Under the pieces are notes generated by a model. It had not been told where the DNA came from. It saw only the letters and a program-made list of their open reading frames with translations, and searched no databases. 25,454 nucleotides of DNA from Candidatus Moranbacteria bacterium RIFCSPHIGHO2_02_FULL_40_12b (GTDB taxonomy: Bacteria; Patescibacteriota; Minisyncoccia; Moranbacterales; 2-12-FULL-40-10): NCBI GenBank assembly GCA_001784725.1, contig MFRX01000023.1, positions 2,106 to 27,559 on the forward strand, written 5' to 3'. Made by a program: the position numbers and the translations under genes. Shown here piece by piece: positions 1-6,304 of the stretch. Numbering within the stretch: the first letter of the stretch is position 1; every line of letters begins with the position of its first letter.

Positions 1-1250
1 TTTATCGCTTCTCTTCTGTCCATTATTTTCCAAAAACCTTTTCCTGATTCTTTATTCCTTATTCCTGATTCAATTTCATTAATAATTTGGACTGGATTCT
101 CTCCGTAGGGATCTTCATTAGTTAAAATGATATAATCCGCGTATCGCGATACGATTTCCCCCATCATCGGCCTTTTGCCGTGGTCTCTTTCCCCGCAGGC
201 GCCAAAAACAGCAATTATTTTAGATTCTCCTCCTTTGGAAAAGGAGGGGTTAGGGGAGGATTTGAAAAACTTATCAATCTCTTCAAATCCCTCTGTCCTT
301 CGGACTTCTCCCTTTTCTAAAGGGAGATTTTTTTTTATATTCGTTACTAACGAATATAACTTCTCCAGTGAATCCGGCGTGACGGCGTAGTCAATTATTA
401 TATTCATCCCTTTGCCATTCGGAACATATTCCATCCGCCCCGGAATGCCTTTGATTTTTTCCAGCGCCTTGGCGATTGTTTCCAAATTTATGCCTTCTGA
501 AATTCCGACGCAGGCCGCCGCCAGCGCGTTTTCTACATTAAATCTTCCGGGAAGATTTAATAAGTATTTAGTATTTTGTATTTGGTATTTCGTATAATTT
601 ATTCCTTCCTCTATATTTTCCGCGATCGCTGTTTGGAATTTGTAATTTTGAATTTGATATTTATTTGGAATTTGTAATTTTGAATTTGATATTTCAAGAC
701 TGTAACCAAAAATATTTTCAGCTTTACAGTCGAGATATTCTTCCGGTCTTTCCATATCCAAATTAACTACCGCCGTTTTTGCTTTTCTGAATAATTTTAA
801 TTTTGCCGCGCGGTATTCTTCCATCGTCTCATGATAATCCAGATGTTCTCTGGTCACATTGGTAATCACCGCCGTATCGAATTTAATTCCCCAAACCCGA
901 TATTGGTCCAGAGAATGAGAGGATGTTTCCAAAACCAGATACTTGCATCCGGACTTTACGGCGTCTAAAATAAATTTTTGAATTTGAAAACTGGAAAGGG
1001 TAGTGAATTTGGACTTATTCACCCACTCTTTCTCCCCAATTTTGAAATTAATCGTTGACGCCATCGCTACTTTCCTTCCCGCTTCTTCCAGGATTTTGGT
1101 AATCATCTGCACCGTCGTGGTTTTACCGTTCGTTCCGGTCACACCTATGACTTTGATGTTTCTCCCCGGAAAACCATAGATAAAATTCGCCAAAACGGCT
1201 TGGAAAAGATGATAAATATTTTTGATCGGCTGGGGAATGATTTTTTTCAT
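1..1250 (-). CDS. murE: UDP-N-acetylmuramyl-tripeptide synthetase (Mur ligase), C-terminus cut by window edge
   Basis: Cytoplasmic ATP-dependent Mur ligase that adds the third stem-peptide residue to UDP-MurNAc-dipeptide. I translated it from the ATG at 1248-1250; the frame stays open to base 1 (about 416 codons). The P-loop GTNGKTT lies at residues 39-45, the Mur motif TNVTREHLDYH at 129-139, and the likely carbamylated lysine near 150. Near the cut end the motif is NEDPYGENP, which is not a classical DNPR, so the added amino acid cannot be named. In usual MurE the P-loop lies near residue 110; here the N-terminal UDP-binding domain is absent. The start codon overlaps the stop of the FemAB gene by ATGA, implying translational coupling. 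The protein carries several repeat-derived peptides (residues about 186-205, 218-229, 298-341 and 392-403) that do not look like native Mur sequence. Confidence 0.93.
   Translation of the reverse strand, partial: MKKIIPQPIKNIYHLFQAVLANFIYGFPGRNIKVIGVTGTNGKTTTVQMITKILEEAGRKVAMASTINFKIGEKEWVNKSKFTTLSSFQIQKFILDAVKSGCKYLVLETSSHSLDQYRVWGIKFDTAVITNVTREHLDYHETMEEYRAAKLKLFRKAKTAVVNLDMERPEEYLDCKAENIFGYSLEISNSKLQIPNKYQIQNYKFQTAIAENIEEGINYTKYQIQNTKYLLNLPGRFNVENALAAACVGISEGINLETIAKALEKIKGIPGRMEYVPNGKGMNIIIDYAVTPDSLEKLYSLVTNIKKNLPLEKGEVRRTEGFEEIDKFFKSSPNPSFSKGGESKIIAVFGACGERDHGKRPMMGEIVSRYADYIILTNEDPYGENPVQIINEIESGIRNKESGKGFWKIMDRREAI
41..75. repeat. heptanucleotide tandem repeat tract in murE
   Basis: Five degenerate 7-nt units of the form TTCCTGA/TTCTTTA/TTCCTTA follow one another without a gap. 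The tract is read in frame in murE, giving a charged low-complexity peptide at about residues 392-403. Confidence 0.8.
226..327. repeat. palindromic element inside murE: three consecutive hairpins
   Basis: Three perfect short stems lie in a row: CCTCCTTT/AAAGGAGG at 229-236 and 240-247, GTCC/GGAC around TTC at 295-305, and CTCCCTTT/AAAGGGAG at 308-315 and 319-326. The segment is GC-richer than its surroundings and is translated in frame into a Pro/Ser/Gly/Lys-rich insertion at about residues 308-341 of MurE. It resembles in-frame palindromic repeats, not Mur-ligase sequence. Confidence 0.8.
336..358. repeat. perfect 11-bp inverted repeat inside murE
   Basis: TATATTCGTTA and TAACGAATATA flank a single central C. 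It lies 8 bp from the preceding hairpin element and is read in frame (about residues 298-305). Confidence 0.75.
563..597. repeat. heptanucleotide tandem repeat tract in murE
   Basis: Five 7-nt units: AGTATTT, AGTATTT, TGTATTT, GGTATTT, CGTATAA. Read in frame, it gives a K/Y/Q/N-rich stretch at about residues 218-229. Confidence 0.85.
635..694. repeat. heptanucleotide tract with an exact 28-nt internal duplication, in murE
   Basis: Units GGAATTT, GTAATTT, TGAATTT and GATATTT occur at 635-662 and recur identically at 667-694, separated by ATTT. The perfect copy implies a recent duplication within the tract. It encodes a low-complexity S/K/Q/N-rich segment at about residues 186-205. Confidence 0.9.
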
Positions 1251-2314
1251 ACAACTGATTTCATTTTTTGAAGCAACTTATAAATGGCATACTTTGCCTT
1301 GTTAATGACAATATCATAACTTCCCGCAAATTCAACCGGTTGGGTATTGGGCGAAAAACCGGTTTTGAATCTTGTAATACCCTGCCAACTATCGCTGGAA
1401 TTTTGAATTTTGAATTTTGAATTTTGAATTTGTTTAGGATTTAGGATTTCGGATTTAGGATTTGAAATTTTTACCCCTCCTGAGTCGTAAAAATGACATC
1501 CTGCTTTCTTCGCGTCCTGAATCGCCCGCCACTGTAAAAGATACGGCGCCATGACATTCCGGTATTCATTGTCAGACGAGCCGTGAAGATAAGTGGCGGT
1601 ATCGCCGTAGAATACCACAATATTAGCCGCGATTACCTTGCCTTCATATTCCGCCACATATAATTTTAAATTTTCTTTGGGAATAACTTCAAACATCTTG
1701 CGGTAATAACCTTCCGGATGGGCCGTGATTTTATTCCGCTCTGCCGTAATTTTTACCAAATTAATGAACTTATCAAGATAATTATTCTTAATTCCTAATT
1801 CATAATTCATAATTCTTATCTGAACTCCTTTCTTCTCCGCAAGCCGGATATTGTAACGCGTTTTTTCTTTCATTTCAGCCAACAATTCTTCTTCCGATTT
1901 TGTAATATCAATCACAAAAATTTCTTTCGGCTGCATATCATGGGGGGCTTTTATAACTCGCCAATTTTCGCGAATTATATACAATATGTGCGAATCATTG
2001 GCATCAAATCGAACCCACCCGGCATTTTCCTTTTTCGCTAAATTAATTAAAGTTAAATATTGTTTGCTATTCACTATTCCTTGTTCACTGATAACTGGAC
2101 CCCGTGGTATGTATAAGTACTTTCCAACAATCGGAAGTTTATGTTCAATAATATTCGCCCAAAACAAATCCTCCCCCTTTTCAAAATGCCCGCTTCGCCG
2201 AATCGAGGCGAGGGGACTAGAGGGGGATTTTTGCGAAGAAATATGAAAAGTTCTTTTTCCCGTCGCCTCTTGAAACTTCCGCCATTCCTCCGATTGCAAA
2301 AAATCTATATACAT
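1247..2314 (-). CDS. FemAB/FemX-like peptidoglycan bridge aminoacyltransferase
   Basis: A 355-residue protein with the two-lobed GNAT fold character of the FemAB family. These enzymes transfer amino acids from aminoacyl-tRNA to lipid-linked peptidoglycan precursor at the inner membrane face. Family-like stretches include the EMKEKTRYNIRLAEKKGV region (about 145-162) and the C-terminal HGSSDNEYRNVMAPYLLQW region followed by a conserved YDSGG. It starts 3 nt after ruvA and overlaps murE by 4 nt, which fits a role in cross-bridge synthesis beside precursor synthesis. The coding frame holds three inserted repeats: a palindrome near residues 29-49 and heptamer tracts near 166-177 and 282-306. Substrate amino acid and exact subfamily are not determinable by eye. 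Confidence 0.85.
   Translation of the reverse strand: MYIDFLQSEEWRKFQEATGKRTFHISSQKSPSSPLASIRRSGHFEKGEDLFWANIIEHKLPIVGKYLYIPRGPVISEQGIVNSKQYLTLINLAKKENAGWVRFDANDSHILYIIRENWRVIKAPHDMQPKEIFVIDITKSEEELLAEMKEKTRYNIRLAEKKGVQIRIMNYELGIKNNYLDKFINLVKITAERNKITAHPEGYYRKMFEVIPKENLKLYVAEYEGKVIAANIVVFYGDTATYLHGSSDNEYRNVMAPYLLQWRAIQDAKKAGCHFYDSGGVKISNPKSEILNPKQIQNSKFKIQNSSDSWQGITRFKTGFSPNTQPVEFAGSYDIVINKAKYAIYKLLQKMKSVV
1397..1470. repeat. long heptanucleotide tract in the femAB-like gene
   Basis: Two adjoining runs: GGAATTT plus four TGAATTT units (1397-1431), then GGATTTA, GGATTTC, GGATTTA, GGATTTG (1437-1464). It is in frame and gives an N/P/K/S/I/Q-rich insertion with a seven-residue period (about residues 282-306). 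Confidence 0.92.
1784..1818. repeat. heptanucleotide tract in the femAB-like gene
   Basis: Five units: ATTCTTA, ATTCCTA, ATTCATA, ATTCATA, ATTCTTA. Read in frame near residues 166-177. Confidence 0.88.
2168..2230. repeat. palindromic element near the 5' end of the femAB-like gene
   Basis: Outer arms ATCCTCCCCC and AGAGGGGGAT bracket an inner imperfect stem (CTTCGCC against GGCGAGG). It is translated in frame as a Ser/Pro/Arg-rich stretch at about residues 29-49. The composition, rich in C on one side and G on the other, contrasts with the AT-rich host gene. Confidence 0.65.
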
Positions 2315-2317
2315 AAT

Positions 2318-2890
2318 TTATTTCCTACCCAAATTTTTCAGCGCCATTTTAATTCTCTGCCCGATATCTTTGACTTCCACCGGTATATGTTTTAGCGCTT
2401 CGCGGGCTTCAGAGACGGAATATCCCATTGAAACCAATGCTTCAATAGCGTCGGAATCGCCAATTGCTTTCGCTTTGTCCCCTTCGGAAAGATCTCCGAT
2501 TTTATTTTTCAGCTCCAGAATAATCCGCTCGGCGGTTTTCCTTCCCACCCCCGAAACCTTGGTAAGTATGGACGAGTCCTCGTTGAGTATGGCCGTTTTA
2601 ATTGTTTTGGGATCAGCCACGGTTAAAATTCCCAGTCCTGATTTTGGCCCGACACCGGCGATGGAAATCAGAAGTTCAAACATTTCCAGCTCTTCCAAAG
2701 TTAAAAATCCATAGAGGTCAATCGCGTCTTCGCGGACATGGGTGTGGATGAAAAAAACAACATCTTTTTTTCCGGCAATTTTACCGAAAGTATAAACGGT
2801 CAAAAACACTTTATAACCTACGCCATTCACGTCTAGCACTGCGTAATTGTCTTTAAGGTATTCAATTTTCCCCCGCAGTTTAGCAATCAT
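2318..2890 (-). CDS. ruvA: Holliday junction branch migration protein RuvA
   Basis: Subunit of the RuvAB branch-migration machine that binds four-way DNA junctions and loads the RuvB motor. At 190 residues it has the usual RuvA length. It begins MIAKLRGKIEY (domain I OB fold), has two helix-hairpin-helix motifs (GVGPKSGLGIL near 80-90 and GVGRKTAERIILELKNKI near 114-131) and a C-terminal domain III starting around residue 145 that would contact RuvB. RuvB and RuvC are not in the window. It is the first gene of a tight minus-strand group with femAB and murE. No strong SD precedes the ATG. No repeat insertions lie inside this gene. Confidence 0.96.
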   Translation of the reverse strand: MIAKLRGKIEYLKDNYAVLDVNGVGYKVFLTVYTFGKIAGKKDVVFFIHTHVREDAIDLYGFLTLEELEMFELLISIAGVGPKSGLGILTVADPKTIKTAILNEDSSILTKVSGVGRKTAERIILELKNKIGDLSEGDKAKAIGDSDAIEALVSMGYSVSEAREALKHIPVEVKDIGQRIKMALKNLGRK

Positions 2891-2936
2891 GATTTCTCTA
2901 CTAATTACGAATCAGTACGAATATACGAATGCTTAT

Positions 2937-2965
2937 AGTTTATCACCTCTTTCACCTCTTGCCAA
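2937..2965 (-). promoter_or_regulatory. sigma70-like promoter for ruvA-femAB-murE
   Basis: On the minus strand TTGGCA (2965-2960) is followed after 17 nt by TAAACT (2942-2937). The predicted start is near 2930, about 40 nt before the ruvA ATG. The leader contains ACGAAT-type AT-rich repeats (2905-2931). Confidence 0.6.
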
Positions 2966-3006
2966 AATGGAGTCGCGGGAAAATTCTAGATTTTCAAATA
3001 TGTACA

Positions 3007-3031
3007 TAAAAACCGCTTACGCAAAGCGGCT
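3007..3031 (-). terminator. intrinsic terminator after the 3046-3579 gene
   Basis: On the minus strand AAGCGG (3029-3024) and CCGCTT (3018-3013) form a stem with a 5-nt loop, followed by a run of five T. It lies about 15 nt past the stop codon. Confidence 0.7.
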
Positions 3032-3045
3032 TCACAGTTCCAAAA

Positions 3046-3579
3046 TTACTCTTCTTTTGTTTTCTCTATTTTCAGCTTTTCTACTGTCAGATAAATATAG
3101 AAAAGATAGATAATTATTCCCAGTTTCATCACATAAAGCGGAAACCAAATGAATGTCCGGCATCCATCATAGGCATACCAGGCATAGATGGCGAGAAGCG
3201 TAAAAAGTCCTTCCCAAAACCAGCGGATTTTCTTCGCTTTTCCGAAATCGTAGGACAAATTGAAAACTAAAAGAAACAGATAGGCGGCCAGGATAAATAT
3301 CCAAACCTCGGCGGGAAGCGATGCGCAAATCGGGACTGCTTTCCCCGAAGCGCAGACTACTTCTTCTCTTTCACTGACAATCGACGCCGCTTCATCATCT
3401 ATTCTCGGGGTTGGATCGGCAAAGGGGCTCACGCGGGGAGAAGCGTTTTTGAAATTTCCCGGAACCAGAGATGCTTCCGTCCTGAAAAGAAAAATATCCA
3501 GTGAAAAAGAAAATACCAAAATAAGAACAATTATTCCAAATAGCAGTTTTTTGCCGATTTTTTTTGAAAAATTATCCAT
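3046..3579 (-). CDS. small integral membrane protein of unknown function
   Basis: 177 residues, not recognised. An N-terminal hydrophobic helix (about 13-33) is followed by a roughly 55-residue hydrophilic, Pro/Ser/acid-rich stretch with two cysteines (CASGKAVPIC), then three closely spaced hydrophobic helices (about 92-110, 120-138, 146-166) and a short charged tail. The first helix could be an anchor or signal, with the cysteine-bearing loop outside. It stands alone between its own promoter and a terminator. No SD precedes the ATG, whereas two tiny upstream ORFs have SD-like sequences. Confidence 0.75.
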   Translation of the reverse strand: MDNFSKKIGKKLLFGIIVLILVFSFSLDIFLFRTEASLVPGNFKNASPRVSPFADPTPRIDDEAASIVSEREEVVCASGKAVPICASLPAEVWIFILAAYLFLLVFNLSYDFGKAKKIRWFWEGLFTLLAIYAWYAYDGCRTFIWFPLYVMKLGIIIYLFYIYLTVEKLKIEKTKEE

Positions 3580-3595
3580 GTTTTTTTAATATTGA

Positions 3596-3656
3596 TTATT
3601 CTTGCTCGACTGCCATAAACAACCTCTTAAGATTAGATCTCCTCGCTAGTTTCCAT
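3596..3656 (-). other. two candidate mini-ORFs in the leader of the membrane-protein gene
   Basis: The leader holds a 7-codon ORF (METSEEI, 3656-3633) preceded by GGAGG at 5-nt spacing, and a 6-codon ORF (MAVEQE, 3616-3596) preceded by AGAGG. The main gene has no SD. They could be leader peptides or chance. Confidence 0.3.
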
Positions 3657-3680
3657 TTTACCCTCCAGAGTGAACATAAC

Positions 3681-3709
3681 ATCGTAGCGCGTGATTTCAG
3701 AAAAGTCAA
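3681..3709 (-). promoter_or_regulatory. promoter for the 3046-3579 membrane-protein gene
   Basis: TTGACT (3709-3704), 17-nt spacer, TACGAT (3686-3681) on the minus strand. Predicted start near 3674, leaving a leader of about 95 nt. Confidence 0.65.
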
Positions 3710-3726
3710 ATTTCGAGAGGGCAAAA

Positions 3727-3755
3727 TAAAAAACCCCGGCGCATTCCGGAGTTTT
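3727..3755 (-). terminator. intrinsic terminator of the CAP-domain gene
   Basis: On the minus strand AAAACTCCGG (3755-3746), six-nt loop, CCGGGGTTTT (3739-3730), then a T-rich tail. One G-U pair. It lies about 50 nt after the stop codon. Confidence 0.8.
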
Positions 3756-3803
3756 CTGTATTTTTTTTATTATTATTTATGGAGCAGCTTTTTTCAGATT
3801 CTG

Positions 3804-4670
3804 TCAGTAATTTTCCACAGTTTTTTTCTGTCGTTCGGAATTTATAAGAGCAAACCTATTTGAATGGGAACGCCTTCTTTTCCATAAAATAACGGCATCC
3901 TTCAGTCCTTTCATTGTAATGGCCAGCGGCCCAGCAACAATTGAAAATCCAACCAGAGCAAAGGAGGCAAGCCAGACAATGTTTAGAATTTTATTTTTAT
4001 TGGTATTTCCAACCGCCTTAATTTGGGGAATAGGACTTGCGTATTTGTTCTCGTAAATCTTTGCTGGTTCCGGACTCAAATTCGGCTCCGGAGAAAGAGC
4101 AGCTGTTTGCTCCGTTTTTTCCGCTTCAAAAACCCTTTTTTCCGCGGCAACCTGGGTACTTTCTTTTTTAACTGCGTCCACCGCACCGGCTATTCGGGCG
4201 CCAAAAAATTCAACTGCTATCAAGGCCTCATTGCCATTCACTTTTCCTTTGAAAACCGCAACTCCGATTTCCCGGTAACTCGCATTCAGGATATTGCCCC
4301 GGTGGGACTTGCTTTTCATCCACGCCTCGTGCTGTTTCTCGGCACTCTCGAAATTTATCGCCAGGTTTTCCCCCGCGTACTTATAATTATATTCATTTTT
4401 ATTCAGCCAATACCAGGGCGTGACTCCGCTGGGCGAAGTGTGGGCAAAATAATCCTTTTTTAACATATCATCTGCTTTGTCGCGAGCGGCAATAGAAAGC
4501 TTGTTATTTTCAACCAGCGCTTTGAGTCCTTCTTTTATTCTTGACTTATTGACTAGCTCGATGATATTTTTGGAAGTAATTTCGCTGGCAAAAGCGGTGC
4601 AGTTAGCCAAAGCAAAAAAACCGATAACAAAAACTGCCAGTATTAATTTTTTGTATATCCTTTTTCGCAT
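3804..4670 (-). CDS. CAP/SCP-domain extracytoplasmic protein with C-terminal membrane anchor
   Basis: 288 residues. An N-terminal hydrophobic segment (about 8-29) acts as signal or anchor, with the motif LANC near residue 24 that could also be read as a weak lipobox. The CAP domain spans about 33-158: it opens with IIELVNKSRIKEGL and contains HTSPSG, AGENLA and SHRGNIL, matching conserved CAP residues His/Glu/His. A Pro/Glu-rich linker (about 165-220) follows, then a hydrophobic helix near 230-255 and a basic tail. CAP proteins are secreted and of diverse, often unknown function. It is preceded by a consensus promoter and a leader with a terminator-like hairpin. No SD is seen before the ATG, only an A/T-rich run. 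Confidence 0.9.
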   Translation of the reverse strand: MRKRIYKKLILAVFVIGFFALANCTAFASEITSKNIIELVNKSRIKEGLKALVENNKLSIAARDKADDMLKKDYFAHTSPSGVTPWYWLNKNEYNYKYAGENLAINFESAEKQHEAWMKSKSHRGNILNASYREIGVAVFKGKVNGNEALIAVEFFGARIAGAVDAVKKESTQVAAEKRVFEAEKTEQTAALSPEPNLSPEPAKIYENKYASPIPQIKAVGNTNKNKILNIVWLASFALVGFSIVAGPLAITMKGLKDAVILWKRRRSHSNRFALINSERQKKTVENY

Positions 4671-4680
4671 TTTGATATTA

Positions 4681-4771
4681 AAAAAAATAAAAAAAGTGCT
4701 TCACCCTCATTTGAAACACCCTATAAATAGCCGAAAAACGCCTTATTTCAGCCGTATCTTATTTATACTAT
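4681..4771 (-). ncRNA. structured leader / attenuator or free-standing small RNA upstream of the CAP gene
   Basis: Transcript predicted from the promoter at 4778-4806 (start near 4771). It can form a perfect 8-bp stem TATAAATA/TATTTATA (4767-4760 with 4729-4722) enclosing a smaller CUGAAA/UUUCGG helix, then a terminator-like hairpin GTGTTTC/GAAGCAC (4719-4713 with 4702-4696) followed directly by a long T-run (4695 to about 4681). The terminator comes before the CAP ATG at 4670, so transcription either stops here (a roughly 85-nt RNA) or is regulated by read-through. It does not match any riboswitch class I recognise. Confidence 0.6.
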
Positions 4772-4777
4772 ACATCT

Positions 4778-4806
4778 ATTATATATCAATTTTGGCTTTT
4801 TGTCAA
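4778..4806 (-). promoter_or_regulatory. consensus sigma70 promoter for the leader RNA / CAP gene
   Basis: Perfect TTGACA (4806-4801), 17-nt spacer, perfect TATAAT (4783-4778) on the minus strand. It is the best promoter in the window and lies back to back with the rpsT promoter. Confidence 0.88.
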
Positions 4807-4816
4807 TTATTTTTAT

Positions 4817-4845
4817 TTGCCAAAAATCAAATGCTATGCTAAAAA
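4817..4845 (+). promoter_or_regulatory. candidate promoter for rpsT
   Basis: TTGCCA (4817-4822), 17-nt spacer, TAAAAA (4840-4845) with TG one base upstream (extended -10). Divergent from the CAP promoter, with about 10 bp between the two -35 boxes. Confidence 0.5.
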
Positions 4846-4909
4846 TAAGAAGTAATTAATAATGATTTATACGAATAAATTCGGATATAATTCGTATGAT
4901 AATTCGGAT

Positions 4910-5188
4910 ATGCCTATCAAGAAATCAGCCAAAAAATATATGAGGGTCTCCGCGCGAAAAGCCGCCCGCAATAAAATCATCACCGGTATTTTCCGCAGCG
5001 CCATTAAAAAGACCCGCGAGGCAGTTGCCGGAGAAAACGCCGAGGAAGCTAAAAAATGGCTGCAAAACGCGATCAAGGCGTTGGATAAAGCAGTCCAGAA
5101 AAAAGTCATTAAAAAAAACACCGCCGCCAGAAAAAAATCGCGGCTGAATAAGCTAGTAAAAAAAACTGGTCAAAAAAATCTAAGTTGA
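4910..5188 (+). CDS. rpsT: 30S ribosomal protein bS20
   Basis: Primary 16S rRNA-binding protein of the small subunit. The ORF can start at 4862, but bS20 homology begins at the ATG at 4910 (MPIKKSAKKY), giving 92 residues, close to the usual 85-90. It is strongly basic, with the pattern KSAKKxxRxSxRKAARN at the start and KKNTAARKKSRLNKL at the end, matching the family's two long helices. The extra 16 codons at 4862-4909 are made of an ATTCGGAT/ACGAAT-type repeat. Only the upstream ATG has a weak AGAAG SD, so an extended protein remains possible. The next gene starts 17 nt after the stop, or overlaps if its TTG start is used. Confidence 0.93.
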   Translation: MPIKKSAKKYMRVSARKAARNKIITGIFRSAIKKTREAVAGENAEEAKKWLQNAIKALDKAVQKKVIKKNTAARKKSRLNKLVKKTGQKNLS

Positions 5189-5205
5189 AATTTTCGAAAA
5201 AAACT

Positions 5206-5946
5206 ATGGAAACCGAAAAAAAATTTGCTTCTCCCGGACAAGAAAAGGAGGATGAGAAAATCCAACCTATTGAAACAGCAGAAAATGGCGTCGAAAAAAA
5301 AGAGGCGATGGAAGATTTTTCAAAAAAGGAGGAACAAATGATTACAGATTTTTTAGAAAAGGAGGCAGTGAACGCCGGAGAAATTACAGGAGAAGCTAAA
5401 AAACCGGAAGAAAAAAAATCGGGAATAAGAAAGTTCCTTGAAAAGCATCCGAAAATTATCGCTTTAATTATGGCAATTACCGTTTCCACTTCGCTTATGG
5501 CGGGAAGCGTCGAAGCCAAAGAAAGCGGCTGGAACAAGTTCTGGCGGGAAAGCGGCAAGAGCTACAACTCTGCTACCTGGAAAAATAACCGCGAATACAA
5601 CAAAACTAACCAGGAAATTTCCAAAATAACTCACCGAATACAGGAATTGAATTTTGAAAAAGGGCAGCTTAAGCAAAAACTTGATGACGTTTCATACAGA
5701 AAAATTAAAATTGATATGGCCGAAACGGACCAGAGAACAAAAGATAGGGAAATGCGGACTATCGAAAGGGAAGAGAATCAGATTCAAGGAAAAATGGAAC
5801 GTATAGACCGGGATATATACAAACTTGAAAATCAGATCGAACAGAAACAGATTGAAAGGGAAAGAAGAGCGCAAGACAATAATTTCAAATTTATGGAACA
5901 TTCCGGAAAGGTTTTTATTGAGAATGTTCTATTTCCTAAAAAGTAA
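5206..5946 (+). CDS. unknown protein with one membrane segment and a long coiled coil
   Basis: 246 residues from the ATG at 5206; an in-frame TTG at 5185 overlapping the rpsT stop is an alternative. Not recognised. Residues 1-80 are hydrophilic and acid/lysine-rich. A hydrophobic stretch (about 85-103) ends in VEA before KES, resembling a signal-peptidase site after an unusually long N-region. Residues about 130-225 are a charged heptad-type coiled coil rich in E/K/Q/R/I. This topology suggests an extracytoplasmic or anchored coiled coil. It lies between rpsT and a small helical protein, 11 nt upstream of the latter, so the three are probably one transcript. Confidence 0.75.
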   Translation: METEKKFASPGQEKEDEKIQPIETAENGVEKKEAMEDFSKKEEQMITDFLEKEAVNAGEITGEAKKPEEKKSGIRKFLEKHPKIIALIMAITVSTSLMAGSVEAKESGWNKFWRESGKSYNSATWKNNREYNKTNQEISKITHRIQELNFEKGQLKQKLDDVSYRKIKIDMAETDQRTKDREMRTIEREENQIQGKMERIDRDIYKLENQIEQKQIERERRAQDNNFKFMEHSGKVFIENVLFPKK

Positions 5947-5957
5947 GGAGGAATCTT

Positions 5958-6212
5958 ATGATTGAACAATTAAAAGAAATCATCAAAAAATCCAAACTTT
6001 CGGAGGAAGACAAAAAATTTTGGGAGGAGCGCATTAAAAATATGCCGGAAGAAATGATTCCAGTTTTGGAAATATTATTCCAAAGCAGTGAGAAAAACAT
6101 CACTCTGGTGACCGAATTGACAAAGGAAAAAATAGCGGCCGCCGGCGATCCGGAAAAACTGGAAAAAATACTGAAAAAAGAAAAAGAGCTTCTCCAGAAA
6201 GCTCTTGAATAA
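5958..6212 (+). CDS. small helical protein of unknown function
   Basis: 84 residues, Glu/Lys-rich, with no membrane segment and no recognised domain. The pattern suggests three helices; a short PEEMIPVLEILF segment is the only hydrophobic patch. It has a canonical AGGAGG SD 8 nt before the ATG, unlike most core genes here. Co-directional with the coiled-coil gene (11-nt gap) and followed by a terminator 16 nt after the stop. Confidence 0.75.
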   Translation: MIEQLKEIIKKSKLSEEDKKFWEERIKNMPEEMIPVLEILFQSSEKNITLVTELTKEKIAAAGDPEKLEKILKKEKELLQKALE

Positions 6213-6228
6213 AAAACTCATTAATATT

Positions 6229-6258
6229 AAAAAAGGTAGGTTACGGTCTGCCTTTTTT
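6229..6258 (+). terminator. intrinsic terminator of the rpsT transcript
   Basis: AAAAAAGGTAG (6229-6239), 8-nt loop, CTGCCTTTTTT (6248-6258); one G-U pair, with the T-run forming the right arm. The symmetrical A/T arms could also serve the convergent holA gene. Confidence 0.85.
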
Positions 6259-6304
6259 CATTTGCAAAAAATATCCTAGCATCAACCAGTATCTTAATAT
6301 TCTT

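Noticed and set aside
175..390. 71-codon plus-strand ORF
   Set aside because: It is antisense to murE and is mostly the translation of the hairpin element at 226-358.
41..1470. CRISPR-like array from the dense short repeats at the left end
   Set aside because: The repeats are contiguous 7-nt units with no spacers, and they lie in frame within murE and the FemAB-like gene.
4080..4150. LSPEP repeat in the CAP protein as another inserted element
   Set aside because: It is a short Pro/Glu-rich linker repeat with no hairpin or 7-nt period.
5185..5205. TTG start of the coiled-coil gene overlapping rpsT
   Set aside because: No SD for it, and an ATG follows 21 nt later; kept only as an alternative.
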